Shown here piece after piece: positions 24,481 to 36,493 of a stretch of 64,000 nt of DNA. The DNA comes from Gymnogyps californianus. Lineage: Eukaryota; Chordata; Aves; Accipitriformes; Cathartidae. Position 1 is the stretch's first letter, and the number at the start of each line of letters is the position of its first letter. The translations under genes and the position numbers were made by a program. The notes below the pieces were generated by a model. The model ran no database searches. It was not told where the DNA came from and saw nothing but the letters and a program-made list of their open reading frames with translations. The stretch covers positions 33,955,001 through 34,019,000 of the forward strand of contig NC_059478.1 in the NCBI RefSeq assembly GCF_018139145.2, written 5' to 3'.

Positions 24481-24745
24481 GAGCCCTCGCATGACCTGCT
24501 TTTCCTCCCGCTCCAAAAGGCATTGCTGTACCAGGAAAAGAAAATTTGACTCCGCTCCCAGAGGAGGCTCTTTGTCTCTCCGCTCCTGGGCTCTGCGAGC
24601 CGATAGCACTCGCAGCGGTTCAGAGCTGCAAACTCCGGGGGGCTGATGCTGTGCCTGGGTTATACAGCTCGGCGTAATGCGGGGTGATCGAGACTGGGCT
24701 CCCCGACACTACTGCATCGCAGTGCTAGCAACACGGGGCGGTTCA
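24481..24745. promoter_or_regulatory. CpG-dense patch, possible weak CpG island
   Basis: I count 17 CpG dinucleotides in 265 bp, far denser than the flanking kilobases, where CpG is scarce. The patch is mixed in composition and not an obvious repeat. About 45-75 bp downstream are AT-rich words resembling TATA elements (TATACGTGTATATA, AGTATAAAACAG). It could be a promoter of an unannotated noncoding transcript, an internal island, or simply recently CpG-rich sequence. No downstream open frame supports a protein-coding gene. Confidence 0.35.
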
Positions 24746-26229
24746 CACATAGGAGAGAAGACATTTGGAAACAGTGAGCTGGGATTTTTTTATACGTGTA
24801 TATATTTTAGTATAAAACAGGGTGTGTAGCTCTTAAGTGCTCAAGGGTGTGTTTCAGCCTAGATGCAAAAAATGAAGCATGGGTAGGGAAAGCAAAGGGA
24901 GAGAGGGAGCAGAATGAAATCTCACATCGCTCATTGGAAGAGGAAGGACTTGCAAAAGGGAGTTTTGGAAGAGCTTCTAGGAATAAGAAATGGTGTCTTA
25001 ACTTGGGAATCTATGATGTGTTTCTCAGGGTTTGTTTTTTTTTTTTTTAAATGTTCTAATGAAGGTGGTTTTTTCTTACCTAAAATTGAGAATGTTGTGA
25101 TTTTTATAGCTTACCTACACTCACCCCATCCCTGTGGGCCAGCGCCGCTTCCGCCTGCGCTCTCCCTGACTTTCATTAGAGGTTATCAAATTACATTTGC
25201 AAATCCTGAGATGAGTTACAAACGATGTTTGCCTGTTCATTTGACTAGAAGAACTGGGGAGGGGAGGCATGAAGAGGGCGGGAGGAGGTTCAAGTCTGTC
25301 CTGGCGAGTGTGGTTCAAGTTTTAATCAGTGTGGTATTTCCTCTTCCTGCGGGCCAGAGGAACACCTGTGTTTTTCTTTAAGTATTACAAAAGACAGTTG
25401 ATGGGCCCTATCGTTTTGAAGGGAAATGTATTAGAACCCATCTGCATACACTGGCTTCAAGGGGTGTGCACAGTGCTCCGGCTGATAATTTAAAAAAATT
25501 AGAGTGAGATCTCTTGACAGAGCTAATAGAGCTCCAGTTAAACTGCTTTAACAAAGCATCCATCCTGGAGAGGAGACCTCAGGGTTGATATAAAAGGTCA
25601 GGGAGGTTTTGTGTGATGAAGTTTTAAAGCATTTCTTAACCTTTAGGGCTAGTTTCTTGTTTTGAGGTTATGTTTTATTTCAAAGGACAAACACACTATT
25701 CTTAATTTCATTCTTTGTTTCATAGAAACCTCTTTTTAGAAAGCTGTAAAATTACACACACTATTTTCTGTCCCGGATCTTTTTCTACTCCTGAGAACTT
25801 TAACAGGAATTGTCACTCCCAGGGCCATTTTGCAGCTTGGCTGGTGTGTAGCAGCACAGTATTGCCCAAATGTCTCCGGCACCTTTATTGGCACACGTTG
25901 GGGGTTTGGCAGGTGAGTGCAAGAAAAGCATAGCAGGCAGTGCTGTAACCACGTTTTGGAGGCAGCTCCATGAAAGCTACAGGGGCACAAATGCAAGCAG
26001 AGAATCTCTCTAATCTACAAAACTGGGAACTGTTTGCTCCTGTTCTCCCCCATGAATTAACTTGTTTGTGTTTTTAAAGGATTAAAATTTGAGTTGTGTG
26101 GAGAAAGATGATTACCACTCGCGGAGGACTAGAGCATTTAAAAGCTGTGGTTTTGTTCAGGGTTGCACTGAAAGCCAAATCTGTGAAATTCTCTGTAAAG
26201 GGAATGGGGCCCTAACTCAGGGCAAGCTG
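24746..26229. other. Unique noncoding block
   Basis: Includes a frame of 155 codons (24914-25381, plus) that runs through a T12 tract encoding consecutive phenylalanines and shows no family motif; I do not call it a gene. The rest is ordinary unique sequence. Confidence 0.5.
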
Positions 26230-26560
26230 CCTGGGGGGCGCGTGGAGCCATCGGCTTGGAGAGCCGGGGCTCCTTACAAGACACAGTCCTGGGAACCACG
26301 TTTCCAAGCTCTGGGCTGCCCTTTAATCTGCCAGGTGGGCTGAAGGGAAGCCAGGAAACTGGAAGTCTTGGGAGCCATGGCTCCAAAGTGTCTGGCTCAG
26401 CTATGGTTGCAGGCTCTGGCTCCACGTCAGCTACTGGTGGGGAGCCAGAGAGCCCTGCTTCCCAGCAGCCCCCCAGGGGAGCTGCACTGGAGGGGGGGCA
26501 TGCCGGCAACTGGGAGGTGTGGGAACTGGAAGGCACGTTGCCAAAGGGCTGAGAGCTGGA
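26230..26560. repeat. GC-rich degenerate repeat patch
   Basis: The segment repeats loosely related words. GGGAACCACGTTTCCAAGCT at 26291 and GGGAGCCATGGCTCCAAAG near 26370 are similar and lie about 79 bp apart, with an earlier related word near 26242 (GGAGCCATCGGCTTGG). Words such as GGAAACTGGAAG, GGGAACTGGAAGG and GAGAGCTGGAAGG also recur. This pattern suggests an old minisatellite-like or repeat-derived unit. Overlapping frames of 98-140 codons here come from low stop density in GC-rich DNA. I cannot name the family. Confidence 0.45.
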
Positions 26561-26974
26561 AGGGCAAACTCCCTGTTAACCTAGCAAGGCTGCTTGGTGG
26601 GGTTGTAGTCAGCAGTGAGGGTCCCATCATAACCCTGGCGCGGCTCTGCAGCAAATATTTCAGAACTGAACCATCTCCAGGTAGTGTTCTGATTGTGCAG
26701 GTTTGGCATTCTGCAGTGGAAACTCACTCTCTTAAAGAATTTCTGACCAGCATTTTTAAAATCCAAGGATTTTTTCCTTTTCAAACATAAATTAATTTTG
26801 TTGATTAAATCCTTGCTTTTGTAGCAATAAGGTCACCTGGTTTTTTTTTTTTCTTTTGTGCCTGTGTTGCTGTTTGTTTTTCAGGATTTCTGGCTAGCTT
26901 TCCATATCAAATGTCCAGGGGGGTGATCAATACATCTTTCATATGCTAGAGTATGAATTCAATCACGTACAACA
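26561..26974. other. Unique noncoding block
   Basis: AT-rich sequence with a T run near 26841 and no recognisable gene. The part 26650-26790 (words around ACTGAACC and TTTTAAAATCC) may be the decayed end of the same old repeat as the GC-rich patch before it. Confidence 0.4.
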
Positions 26975-27080
26975 CGGGGGAAAATCTGGTTCCCACAGAA
27001 GTCAGTACAAATTTGAGACGAATGAACTTTACTGCAGCATGCCAGAAGTAGAAATTTAGGCCCTGGTCCTGTCATCAGAT
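26975..27080. repeat. Possible LINE-tail relic (L3/CR1-L3-like)
   Basis: Contains TCCCACAGAAGTCAGTACAA and, 60 bp on, AGGCCCTGGTCCTGTCATCA, which resemble the 'aggccctgatcctgcaatcaga' and 'gaagtcaatg' words of the ancient LINE 3' regions also seen elsewhere in the window. Decay is strong and ends are uncertain. Confidence 0.35.
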
Positions 27081-30000
27081 TGACTTATGTGGCATTGTAA
27101 TGAAATATAGTCCTTTAAAATGTGTTGATCGGATCTTAGAGAAGATGCATCTTCAGTTGGAAGGTGTATTGGAAACACTGCTTATAATCATCTGTCATTA
27201 TATCAAGAAATTGCATAATGCACCTGAAGTGGGGAGAGCAAAACAAAAACAACCCCAAAACAAAACAAAAAAAAACCAAACCCCAAGGATCCAGGGAAAA
27301 CCACTACCTTTACAAACCACTATAAACTCGTATTCAAAGACCTCCTTACATTATTTGCAGTTATTGCATAAACATGTTGCACAACAGCTATACTGTTAGT
27401 AAAATACATAAACACATACTTACAATATTTCTCGGAGCAGATCATACCGCAGGGGCTGCTAACATGTTCTCAGGGACTTTGCTAGCTATTCTAGCCAGCC
27501 TATTCACAGCTCTGAAGGGAGGAGAAAGACGAGGAGCTAGGAAACCCCCAGTGTGCTTGCATGTAGAATGCCTGTGCCACGGTTTCTTGGATAGGTGGTC
27601 TTCCCAGGGTTGCAGGTTTCCTTTCCCAGCATCAAGATTATGATCCTGGCTTTTTTCTTCATCTGCTGCTGTTGTGCCCCTGTCCAGCCCATCTCACACA
27701 TTCTCATTTAGTGACACGGTCCCTCTCTGCCTTTCATGCTGTTTTTTCTAATACCCATCCTGATTTTCTTTTTCTCATAACCAAGCTCTAAATCCCATTT
27801 GTGCCCACCACGTAACTTGGTGTTTCTTGATGGAAATTCTTGGTCCAGCCCAAGTTCTGTCCCTTTGAAAGAAGCTTTTTCTATCTCACAGTTGAGTTTC
27901 CTAAGAACCCTTTTCCTTTGCCTGCTTATTGTTCCAGGTAAACAGGAATTTTGTGCCTGCTTTCTCTAAGGTAAGATTCTGTCCTCTGTGGTTTTTCCAT
28001 TTTGGAACATGTGGAGAACATGGAAAAAAGCAGAAGGGAAACAGGAGTGTACCAACCAACAGGATATTGACTGGGAATCATCAATGTGGGCAGGCAGATG
28101 AAAAGGTAAATGACGTCCTAGGGTGTATCAGGTAACTGATGGACCTAGGGAAGTTTCAGTGTAAAAGTAAAAGGTTCTGGAAAGACCCCGTCTGGAATTC
28201 TCTGCACAACTTTGGTTTATGACTCTAAAGACCATCACTGATACGGACAGGCTCCTTGGTGAGACTGCAAATAAGGCTTGTTCAGTCAAGCCAAGTGCTT
28301 GCTACAGTCAATGTTACTGCTCTGTATGAATAAAGCATTTATCCTCATAAATGCCAGAAAGGCAGGGAATGTAACTGAGGCAGAGATTAATGCTGATGCA
28401 AAATTAAATTTGTCTAAACTGGCCATCAGTAAATTTTAGTTAATGTTTTCAAAGTGGAAAAGCTGTGAGGCACTGGAATAGCTTTCCAGCAGGAGCAGTT
28501 TGGGCAAGAAACTTAATTAGTTTGAAGATGGCACTCATTCAGTTCGTAAATAGTACAGCGTGCCTGCAATAAAAGGAGACTGCACCAGATCACCCTGCAT
28601 GTCACTTTAAGTCATCGCAGCTACCTGCATCCTCCAGCCTTCCCTCCTCCAGAGGTTATCCTGCACCTCCCGGCACCCCTGGCATTCCCTGCAGCGGCTG
28701 TCGGCTCCTCAGCATCCTGCCCACCCCCTGCTGCCAACGGCCCACCCGTTCCTGATGCTCCTCAATGAAAGGACATTTTGTGGAGCTGATTCACTGCTGT
28801 GTTTCTACTCTTTGCTCCTTTGTATAATCCTTGCTCTTTCAAGCTAACAGCTTCCCGTCAGATGGCTTGCCAATAGCAATTGTGATCTTAATATTTCATG
28901 CCAGGTTCATCTCGCTGTCCTTGCAGGATAAATGAGGCTTATGTGTACTCCAGAGAGTGCATCTTTCCTTTTGTAAGGCCACAGTTAATTGCAATTAAAC
29001 AGTCAGCCTTTGTAAAATTAATATTATTATTGCTATGCTATGCCTGTGCTATAACTTTGGGAATGGCTAACAAATGTCAAGCGAATACAAATGTAGCCCT
29101 TTGCTTACTGGGATTTTTAATATATTTTAATCACCTGTTTGCCTTGGCAAAAATGTATATTTTAGATATTCAAATCAGTGGGAAAATAAACTAGTAACTT
29201 TGCTTTAAGTATAATCTGACATCTGTTCCTTTCTTCTTTTCTGTTCAGCTTCCTTCATTATGCTTTTTCACAGGTCTCTCTGTTCTCGAATATGTTAATT
29301 TCTTGGGTTGTTTATACCACATACCTAAAATGTGAATTCTAAAGAGGTCTTTAAAATTTGAAGTCGTTCTTATTATCCCGAAACCCAATTCTACCACCAC
29401 TTGTACATGTACAAACCGAGCTTGTGGGAGTAACCCACACAGCAGTTACCAACCTTGAGCGTTTCCAGACTGGTGGAAGTTTGTGTTATACGTTCGACGT
29501 GACAGGGCTGACCATCCGAATGAACTCTGCGTGCTTTTACTTGTGAGCATGAAACTAGCAGCTGATGTTCCTAAGCTGAGCCAGGCGTTAGCCTCCTTTT
29601 GTCAGCATCTGCTGTTGCTGCTGCGTGGAGCCATGGTTCGACTGCACTAAACAGATGACCTTGTGATTGCAAGATCCTAACATTGGGGTTAACTTCCCGC
29701 AGTCGTGGTCTTTAGCAGACGCAGCATGAGCACAAGTAGGCCATAGGAGGTAGATCTCTGTAGATAACCTTGTGGATTATTTGATCTGTTCTCCTGCACA
29801 CAGCACAAATGATGAGACAGTGTGATGTTCCCTAATAAATATGGATACTAGGTAATCTTGCTTAATGAATCATGAGCGCAACTGTGTACTGAAGGACCTG
29901 TTTGGAACAGAAGGAGGTTCTTTTTATTATTATTGTTTTAATTGTGGTGGCAGTCTCTCACCGTTGAGCAGGAGGACTCCCAAGATACTTAAATTGTTCA

Positions 30001-32394
30001 TACTTTAGCACCCCATGTGAAACAAAGTGGGTGTTGCCATCTTGATCCCAAATGGGCTATCGTATCCCTCTGAATAGTGCCTCATGTAGTTCCCCAAAAG
30101 TGCCCCTGTTGGAAATAAGCATTACTTAGAAAGAAAAACCCAGAAATACCCTTCTGACTGCAGGCCCTCTCACCTCAATTGTACATGTGGTTAGGTTGGA
30201 GGTCACGGATGCCTTGCAGAAGGAGCAGGGCTCTTTGCCGAGGCTGGAGATAGAAAGGATTTCAGTTCTTCTCATGACTGGTTCCTAATGTTTCACAAGT
30301 ACACATTTCTTTCAAAATTTAAGAGAAGAAAAACTGTATTTTGACTAAGGAATGTAATTCCCTCTCCCCCAAAAGAGATATTTATTCAAAAGCTGGAGCA
30401 GGTCCAGTTCAAATGTTGAATACTGAGCCAGTACAGAGACATATAGCACATGTTCATCACCATGCAGGTGCAAGGGGAAAGGGAGTTTAGGCTTGAGCCG
30501 TTTTGAAATATTACTTTTACCTACATGTTTGACATTTTCTAGCTCTTTTATAAGGAGTGATGGAAATCTACGTTTTTCCTCCTTTAATAAAATGAACTTC
30601 TTGCTCGTTAAAGGTGCTAGATTGACAACCGTGGAGACTGAAGTCTTCTGTTTACCCAGAGCATAAGCACAGCATGGGAAAGCTGCAGTACAGACTTCCT
30701 TCAGGTGCTGCCTAAGCTAATGTGCCTCAGCCTTGACCTGGTGAGAAATTCATCCATTCCCATTACAGCTCTAGCTTTTGCGATCAGACTCTGCAAGGGA
30801 GGAGTCAGTTCAGGCTAGTTCTAATGATGCTGTTATTCCTTTAAGAAATTTTTTGGACCTAAACAGACCACCCCACAAGCTACCTCCGGAGCGTGTGCAG
30901 TAAGCAGAATAACCTCATCATCTTCTCTTTCACTTTGTACACACAAAACTGAACACGTCTTTGATGAACCCCAGGTGAAAATTCAGAGCTTGCCATGAAA
31001 AATAAGTAGCAGGAAAAGATGACTAACTGAACACATACATTGAGAAAACCTCAAACGACTCCTCATTTTCCTCTTCTAGTCTTAATCACTGGTGTATTTG
31101 TCCTTCACAATTAGGGAGTGTCTGAATGTGTGTGTTTCAGGACAATAATTAATAGTGGCTTTGCATTAAGAGGGGTCTGGTCTACGTATCCCAGAAAAAG
31201 TGAAGGAGAGAAACCGACGGTTAAGTACAAAATCTTTGCGCTTCTCTCATTTTTATGGCTAGCAAAATTCAGACAAGTTAGCTTTGGAAAAATATGTAAC
31301 ATATAACCTAATAGGTTATCTTCAAAAACAGTTTGTAATGATTGACTAACTTCCAAGAAGAGAGGTATACAAACACTCCAATTCAACAAATCACTTAAGG
31401 ATATAAACTTATGCGTAATGGTAATACTACTGACCTCAAAAACTTAACCTGCCAGTTAATGTTGATGTAGACAACATTTTCATTACTGTCCTGTCCTATA
31501 ATCCATTTTTCTTTTTTTCATATTTCCAGTTCTGTGGAGAAATAAACTTCGGTAAACTCACTTGTGATGAAACCGGTAACAGTGAGATCTTAGCATGTTA
31601 AATAGCAGAGTCTTTATACACAGATTTAGATAAAGTTATTTTAATGTAACGCTAGAAATGATTAATTTAGTGGGTTTGCAATAAATAATGGAATCACTAA
31701 GTGCTTTTCATAGTGGAAAACACTCTTTTCTTTTGGAAACACACCCCCACTGTGCTGTCACTCTTTGTGAGCACACTTGTTCTGATAATCTCAATGAAGC
31801 ACGGTCCTACTATCCTCCCGGTAAGGAGACAACTGACCTGTAAAAACAGATCTTCTCTGCTTTACCTTAGTCAGTAAATGTTGTCTTTGAGGAAGATCTA
31901 AGAGCGATTGGTTCTTCTGATATACTACAACTAGATCAGCTTTACGGGTGTAGCCCCAATAGAAATGCTGTTGGGGAACACGTTTGTGCCAACGTGACTC
32001 TGAAGGACAAGAGTCCTGCGGATGACCTGACACACTTTCTGGGTTTCTCCAGTAGAAGGAAGTCAAGTAGGATAATTTACTTCTGTGAAAAGGTTAAAGC
32101 ATCAGACTGGGACAAAGAGGAGACGTAGATGCAGAAAACGGGCAAAATATGAAGATGGTTTCCTCGTATTAAACAATTCAGGGGAGGAAAAAAAGTTTAA
32201 AACCCCCAAGAAGTGTAAAGGACACTGCTACAGGATAGTGAAAGTCTGTTTGAGGAGAAAAATAAGAGGAAAAGGAGCCTCTTGAAAATAGTTGTGTACC
32301 TATTAAAATGTGAGCTCAGAAGTAACCTGCACCCTGAAGAAGGCCAAGTCTTTTGGGAACTTTTGGGAGCTACACCACTTGGAGTGGGCTACCG
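27081..32394. other. Unique noncoding block
   Basis: About 5.3 kb. A minus-strand-like A/C-rich segment near 27240-27290 (AACAAAACAAA words) is low complexity. The stretch 28600-28760 is C-rich. From 28850 to 29190 the sequence is AT-rich but complex, with paired homeodomain-like words (AGTTAATTGCAATTAAAC), and looks like conserved regulatory DNA. A 14-bp perfect palindrome, TTGTACATGTACAA, sits at 29401-29414. The frames at 31791-32066 (minus) and 32085-32285 (plus, beginning at GTG, very basic) match nothing I know. Confidence 0.5.
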
Positions 32395-32450
32395 TGTAGT
32401 TTTCTGTGCTCCTGTGAAATGGGGATAATGTCTCTTAGAGTCTCCCATCT
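32395..32450 (+). repeat. Possible MIR fragment
   Basis: GTGAAATGGGGATAATGTCT resembles the MIR central word 'gtaaaatggggataatagt', followed by a decayed stretch. Only about 50 bp can be matched, so this may be chance similarity. Confidence 0.35.
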
Positions 32451-32574
32451 TGGCTCTAGCCTGTAACTCTCCAGGGGTGCATCTTTTCATTTGTAGTGCA
32501 GTTACGTTTCCTTTGAGCCTGTTGATATCCTCAGACTGTAAGTAACACAGTGACCTGCAGCCTCACCAGGACAA

Positions 32575-32620
32575 TTGCAATCCAGTTCCACTAAAGTCAG
32601 TGTAAATCTTGATCTTTTTT
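32575..32620. repeat. Possible LINE-tail relic
   Basis: GTTCCACTAAAGTCAGTGTA with AAATCTTGATC following resembles the 'ctccactgaagtcaatgtaaatc' word of ancient amniote LINE 3' regions. Very short and tentative. Confidence 0.3.
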
Positions 32621-35600
32621 AAAATCAAAAGAAAAGCCTGTGCTCGTACAATTTTATTTGGTGAGTTTATCTAGCGTCAAGATTGGGTGCACGCGTGCTG
32701 TGGCAGTGTGGTTGAAGAACCCTGCAAAGCTGTTCTTCACTTAGAATACATGTACTCAGAATGCTTAACTCAGGCTTTTAATGATGGAGCACGGTATTGT
32801 GCTATTGGGGCAGTAATTTTCAGATAAGGTTTCCAGACACGATTTCTGCTTTAAGGCTTCGCCAGTACTAACATTAAACTAGCTTAAGTATACATCTATT
32901 TTTTATATCATCTAGATATGTGGTGTTATGAACGTAACTTTTAATTTACATGTCAGAGTAGAGATAAAACCCATTTGGATTAGTATCACCATGAAACTGC
33001 TGAGATGGTGAATTTTAGGTGGGTGACTGTGTCACGCTAGGGAAGGGAAAAAGCAATCAAATGTAAGAGCGCTAAAACACTTCAGGGTTGTTACAGATCC
33101 CGTATGGTGAGAAATAACTTTTTTGGCAATTTTCAAAAGATAGTGATATGATTTCATTCCTTCATGTCTGTCACCACATCATCTAGTGTGGAGAACAGCA
33201 CAGAGGAATGTGAGACAGAGTTAGCATCAATTTAACTCTTCTGAATTTAGCATGTTTGTGCAAATTGGCTTAATATTATACTTTTAAAACTGGCTTTTAT
33301 TGAAATGTTTTTTTAAGTTCATTTTGGTTTGAAGGTATACGTTACACACTTTCAAGAGACCCTTTGATGATTACATGGGAAAAATGTATTTATTTGTTTT
33401 GTTTTTGTAAGCCTATCTTCCATGTGTGTTAGTCATTACTGGTTCATTTTTGTTGAAGCTCTGAAGGAATGATGCAGTCATTTCTCTTCTGTGACACCTG
33501 GTTATTTTTTCTTTGTATTACACTTTGGAGTACAAGAAAGTAATTTGCACAGATCCACAAGTCTCTCAAATTCTTTTGCATCAAAACATTCACCATGGAA
33601 ACTATTCATGCTGCTGCTTAACAGGGAAGGAGGAGGAGGAGTTCCTTTTAATTAGAGTAGACCTGAAGCCGTAACAATTTCTGAAGTCACTTGAATCTCT
33701 AGAATCCACATATTTTGGTAGAGCACTGGAAGTCCTTTTCAATGCCCAGGCAGATTACCTGCAGGCTTGGAAACAGCCGTTTGCAACACCAGGGGTAGCA
33801 TCTAGCAGTGTATGATATTGGATGGCACCAGCGCTGGTTTCAAATAAGCAACATGCTAACAAACAGGACTGGTAGGAACTGATTAATTATGACATAAGAA
33901 GTTTACGTTATGCGGACGGCTGTATAAGGCATGATCACCACTTAAGTCCCAAATAGACCCATTTGAGAATGGGGAGGAAAGGGCGTCCTCCCGTGTGAGA
34001 ACATTCACTTCCCAGTAATTCCTACTAGTACAGCATGTACTAGTAACTATTTGTGTTTATATGGTGACACACTGAGGTGGAACTGAAAGAACACTAATAA
34101 AGTTTGCAGGTACATGCTGGATTGCCAGTGATGTGGCAATCCGGTGACTTTTACATCATACTTCATTTAATAGTGTTGCCAACAAACTTCTATTCAGTCT
34201 CAGTGATAAAGTTGCTTTGTCTGTCTTCCCTTACTCTACCCACCTTATTTTACTATGCTATAATATTTAGCTTTAGTGAGTGGTATCATATTAAAGGTAG
34301 TCAAAAAAAGGCAAGAATATGACTTAAAAGTTATAAAAATGGGATTGGCTGTTTCTTAATTTGTACAGAAGTAGAACATGTATTATTTCTTACTCACACG
34401 TGTACCATTTTGTATCACGTAAGGAGTAAAATGCAGCATCGTATTGTCCTTAACCTTCACAAATCCTGTTTTGATTCATCGGAGATAAGCATCTAAAACT
34501 CTACACTCTGCTATGAAATTGTTTACAGAAAATTGTTTTTTACATAGTGTTTCTACAGTGAGGTACTAGTGACTTCTTGTTATGTATTTGGGAATATGAA
34601 GTTCAGAATCAGGCATTCAGCTTCAGCTAACTGGAGCTGTTTTCTTAATTCTCAGTGCAATACGTCGATAATTTATGGTTTGGTGCCTGAGATACTATCT
34701 ACCAAAGATAACTGTTAATGAAAGTATCTATTATGGATTAGAATTACTATTGCTAGTGGGTTATAGATTTTTAACTTTCAAGCTCTTGGCTCGGTTGTCT
34801 GTGTGGCACTTTAAAATTAATTTTTTTTTTTTTGGTCATAGAATGATATTTAGTACATATTATCTCCTCTCACTATTTATCTCCCAAGTCCTACTTTTGC
34901 CTTATAAACAAATGCTCACACTTGTAGTGGTACGTGCAAACACAAACCCACTGACCAGATACATATTTACAAAATGTTTAACGTGGCCATAGTATTACCA
35001 GGGATCATTTTGCTGGGACTGGTTAGCAAATTGACTCTTAGGTTTAGCAGTAACATAAGCTTAGCATGCTGAAGAAGAGAAAATGAGCATCCTTCAATGT
35101 GGTTCTTCATTGTACATCCCTAAGGAGCAAGATTTTATGTTAGCAATTTATACTGTGCAGGAGAGTACTGTTTAAAATAGTATAAATAATAGCACAGTAG
35201 ACTTAGGATTGTTCGATTTAGCTTAAAATCGAAGTGATTGAGCATTTTCTCTCTAAGCACCACGGGAGTTCGATGAGCCCAAGATCAATGCCCAAGTCAG
35301 TAGTTCATATTCTGCACCCGGTTATGTGAGTATATTAATCTTGAAAAAGTTTCCTTTACTGGCACCAATTTATACAGCAGTGCAAAAAGTCTGTTTTGTG
35401 ACTTGTCCAAACATTCGACTGTTACATGCTCTGGGCAAATGAGTATTCAGCAAAACAGCTGGGTTGTTCTGAGCGCAAGTCTAAAGGTTCACAAGTTACA
35501 CAAACTGGTGTCCTGCCACTTACTAATTATCCTCTAGGTCAGCAGACTGATTTCTCAAGAGTTTGTACAAAAATATACTAAAGAAAATTGATCATATTCT

Positions 35601-35952
35601 TTATAAAGCACTCTGCTGCTACTTACATGAGAGGAATATTTTTAAAATTTTCTCATACTTGTCTAGTAACTTTATTCAGATTTGTTTCCTGAAGGTTTTT
35701 AACTCCACTTTTATGCTTTATGCATTAATAGCTTCTTTCTTGTTCCTTCCTGCTCTTCCTTATACGTTTTTTGAGAGAATTAGTCAGAATGCTGCACTCA
35801 GAATGAGCTCACTTGTGTTTTCCTTGGGAGGAAACATGTACTGCGGAGTATTGAACAGCCTGGTTCTTTGTACTTTGCATATTGACTTATTACTGGTGTG
35901 ATTATGTTGAACACTTTTTCGGATATCATGTCCCGCTCTAGTATAGTGAAGA
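32621..35952. other. Unique noncoding block, AT-rich
   Basis: AT-rich sequence with short frames rich in hydrophobic residues (for example 34675-34992 and 35563-35901, plus), which reflect T-rich codons and not a recognisable membrane protein. A 9-bp inverted pair, TACTAGTAC and GTACTAGTA, with a 5-base loop lies at 34023-34045. No gene or named repeat was found. Confidence 0.52.
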
Positions 35953-35990
35953 ATTTAAGCATCTGCTTAAGTACTGTATTGAATCCACAA
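35953..35990. repeat. Possible LINE-tail relic
   Basis: TTTAAGCATCTGCTTAAGTA followed by CTGTATTGAATCC resembles the 'ttaagcatgtgcttaagtgctttgctgaatc' word of ancient amniote repeats. Short, but the long partial palindrome around AAGCA..TGCTTAA is characteristic. Confidence 0.4.
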
Positions 35991-36140
35991 GTTGCTTGTT
36001 GTTAAACTTCCACAGGTCCTTATGCAGATTTTATAGATGATATGAAATACATGCGTAGGTGAAAAGCACTGAATCAGGAATCTAAATATGTAGAGGATGC
36101 AAAGGAATGGCTACCTTCAGGACACCAAAACCCCCACATC

Positions 36141-36155
36141 TTTTTTTTTTTTTTT
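36141..36155. repeat. Poly-T tract, 15 bases
   Basis: Fifteen T, ending 17 bp before the solo LTR. It is not part of the LTR, which begins at 36173. A simple mononucleotide repeat in the insertion flank. Confidence 0.9.
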
Positions 36156-36298
36156 ATAATTTTGCTTAAGGGTGTCGTGGTTTAACCCCAGCTGGCAACT
36201 AAGCACCTCACAGCCACTCGTTCACTCCCCCCCGGTGGGATGGGGGCGAGAATCGGGAGAGTAAAAGTGAGAAAACTCGTAGGTTGAGATAAAGACAG

Positions 36299-36304
36299 TT
36301 TAAT
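36299..36304 (-). promoter_or_regulatory. LTR polyadenylation signal (ATTAAA)
   Basis: ATTAAA on the minus strand in the word CTATTAAACTG, conserved at the equivalent place in the plus-strand copy (TTATTAAACTG). It marks the expected end of the R region. Functional state unknown. Confidence 0.5.
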
Positions 36305-36487
36305 AGGTAAAGCAAAAGCTGTGCATGCCAGCAAAGCAAAGCAAGGAATTCATTCACCACTCCCCATGGGCAGGCAGGTGTTCAGCCATCTCCAGGAAAG
36401 CAGGGCTCCATCATGTATTAACGGTTACTTGGGAAGCCAAATGCCGTAACTCTGAATGTCCCCCCACTTCCTTCTTTTTCCCCCAGC

Positions 36488-36493
36488 TTTATA
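36488..36493 (-). promoter_or_regulatory. LTR TATA box
   Basis: TATAAA on the minus strand within CAGCATATAAAGCTGG, aligned with the TATATAAA of the plus-strand copy. It marks the U3 promoter of the LTR. Whether it is still active cannot be judged. Confidence 0.5.

Noticed and set aside
24914..25381. 155-codon plus-strand frame
   Set aside because: Crosses a T12 run that encodes consecutive phenylalanines, lacks motifs, and overlaps other frames. Reads as chance.
26138..26790. Overlapping frames of 98-140 codons on both strands
   Set aside because: Explained by low stop density in GC-rich degenerate repeat sequence; no frame stands out.
31791..32285. Adjacent minus (91 codons) and plus (66 codons, very basic) frames
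   Set aside because: The plus frame starts at GTG and is rich in AAA/AGA codons from purine-rich DNA. The minus frame has no recognisable domain. A divergent gene pair is not supported.
32085..32285. Possible nuclear-localised basic peptide
   Set aside because: Composition alone; non-ATG start and no family resemblance.
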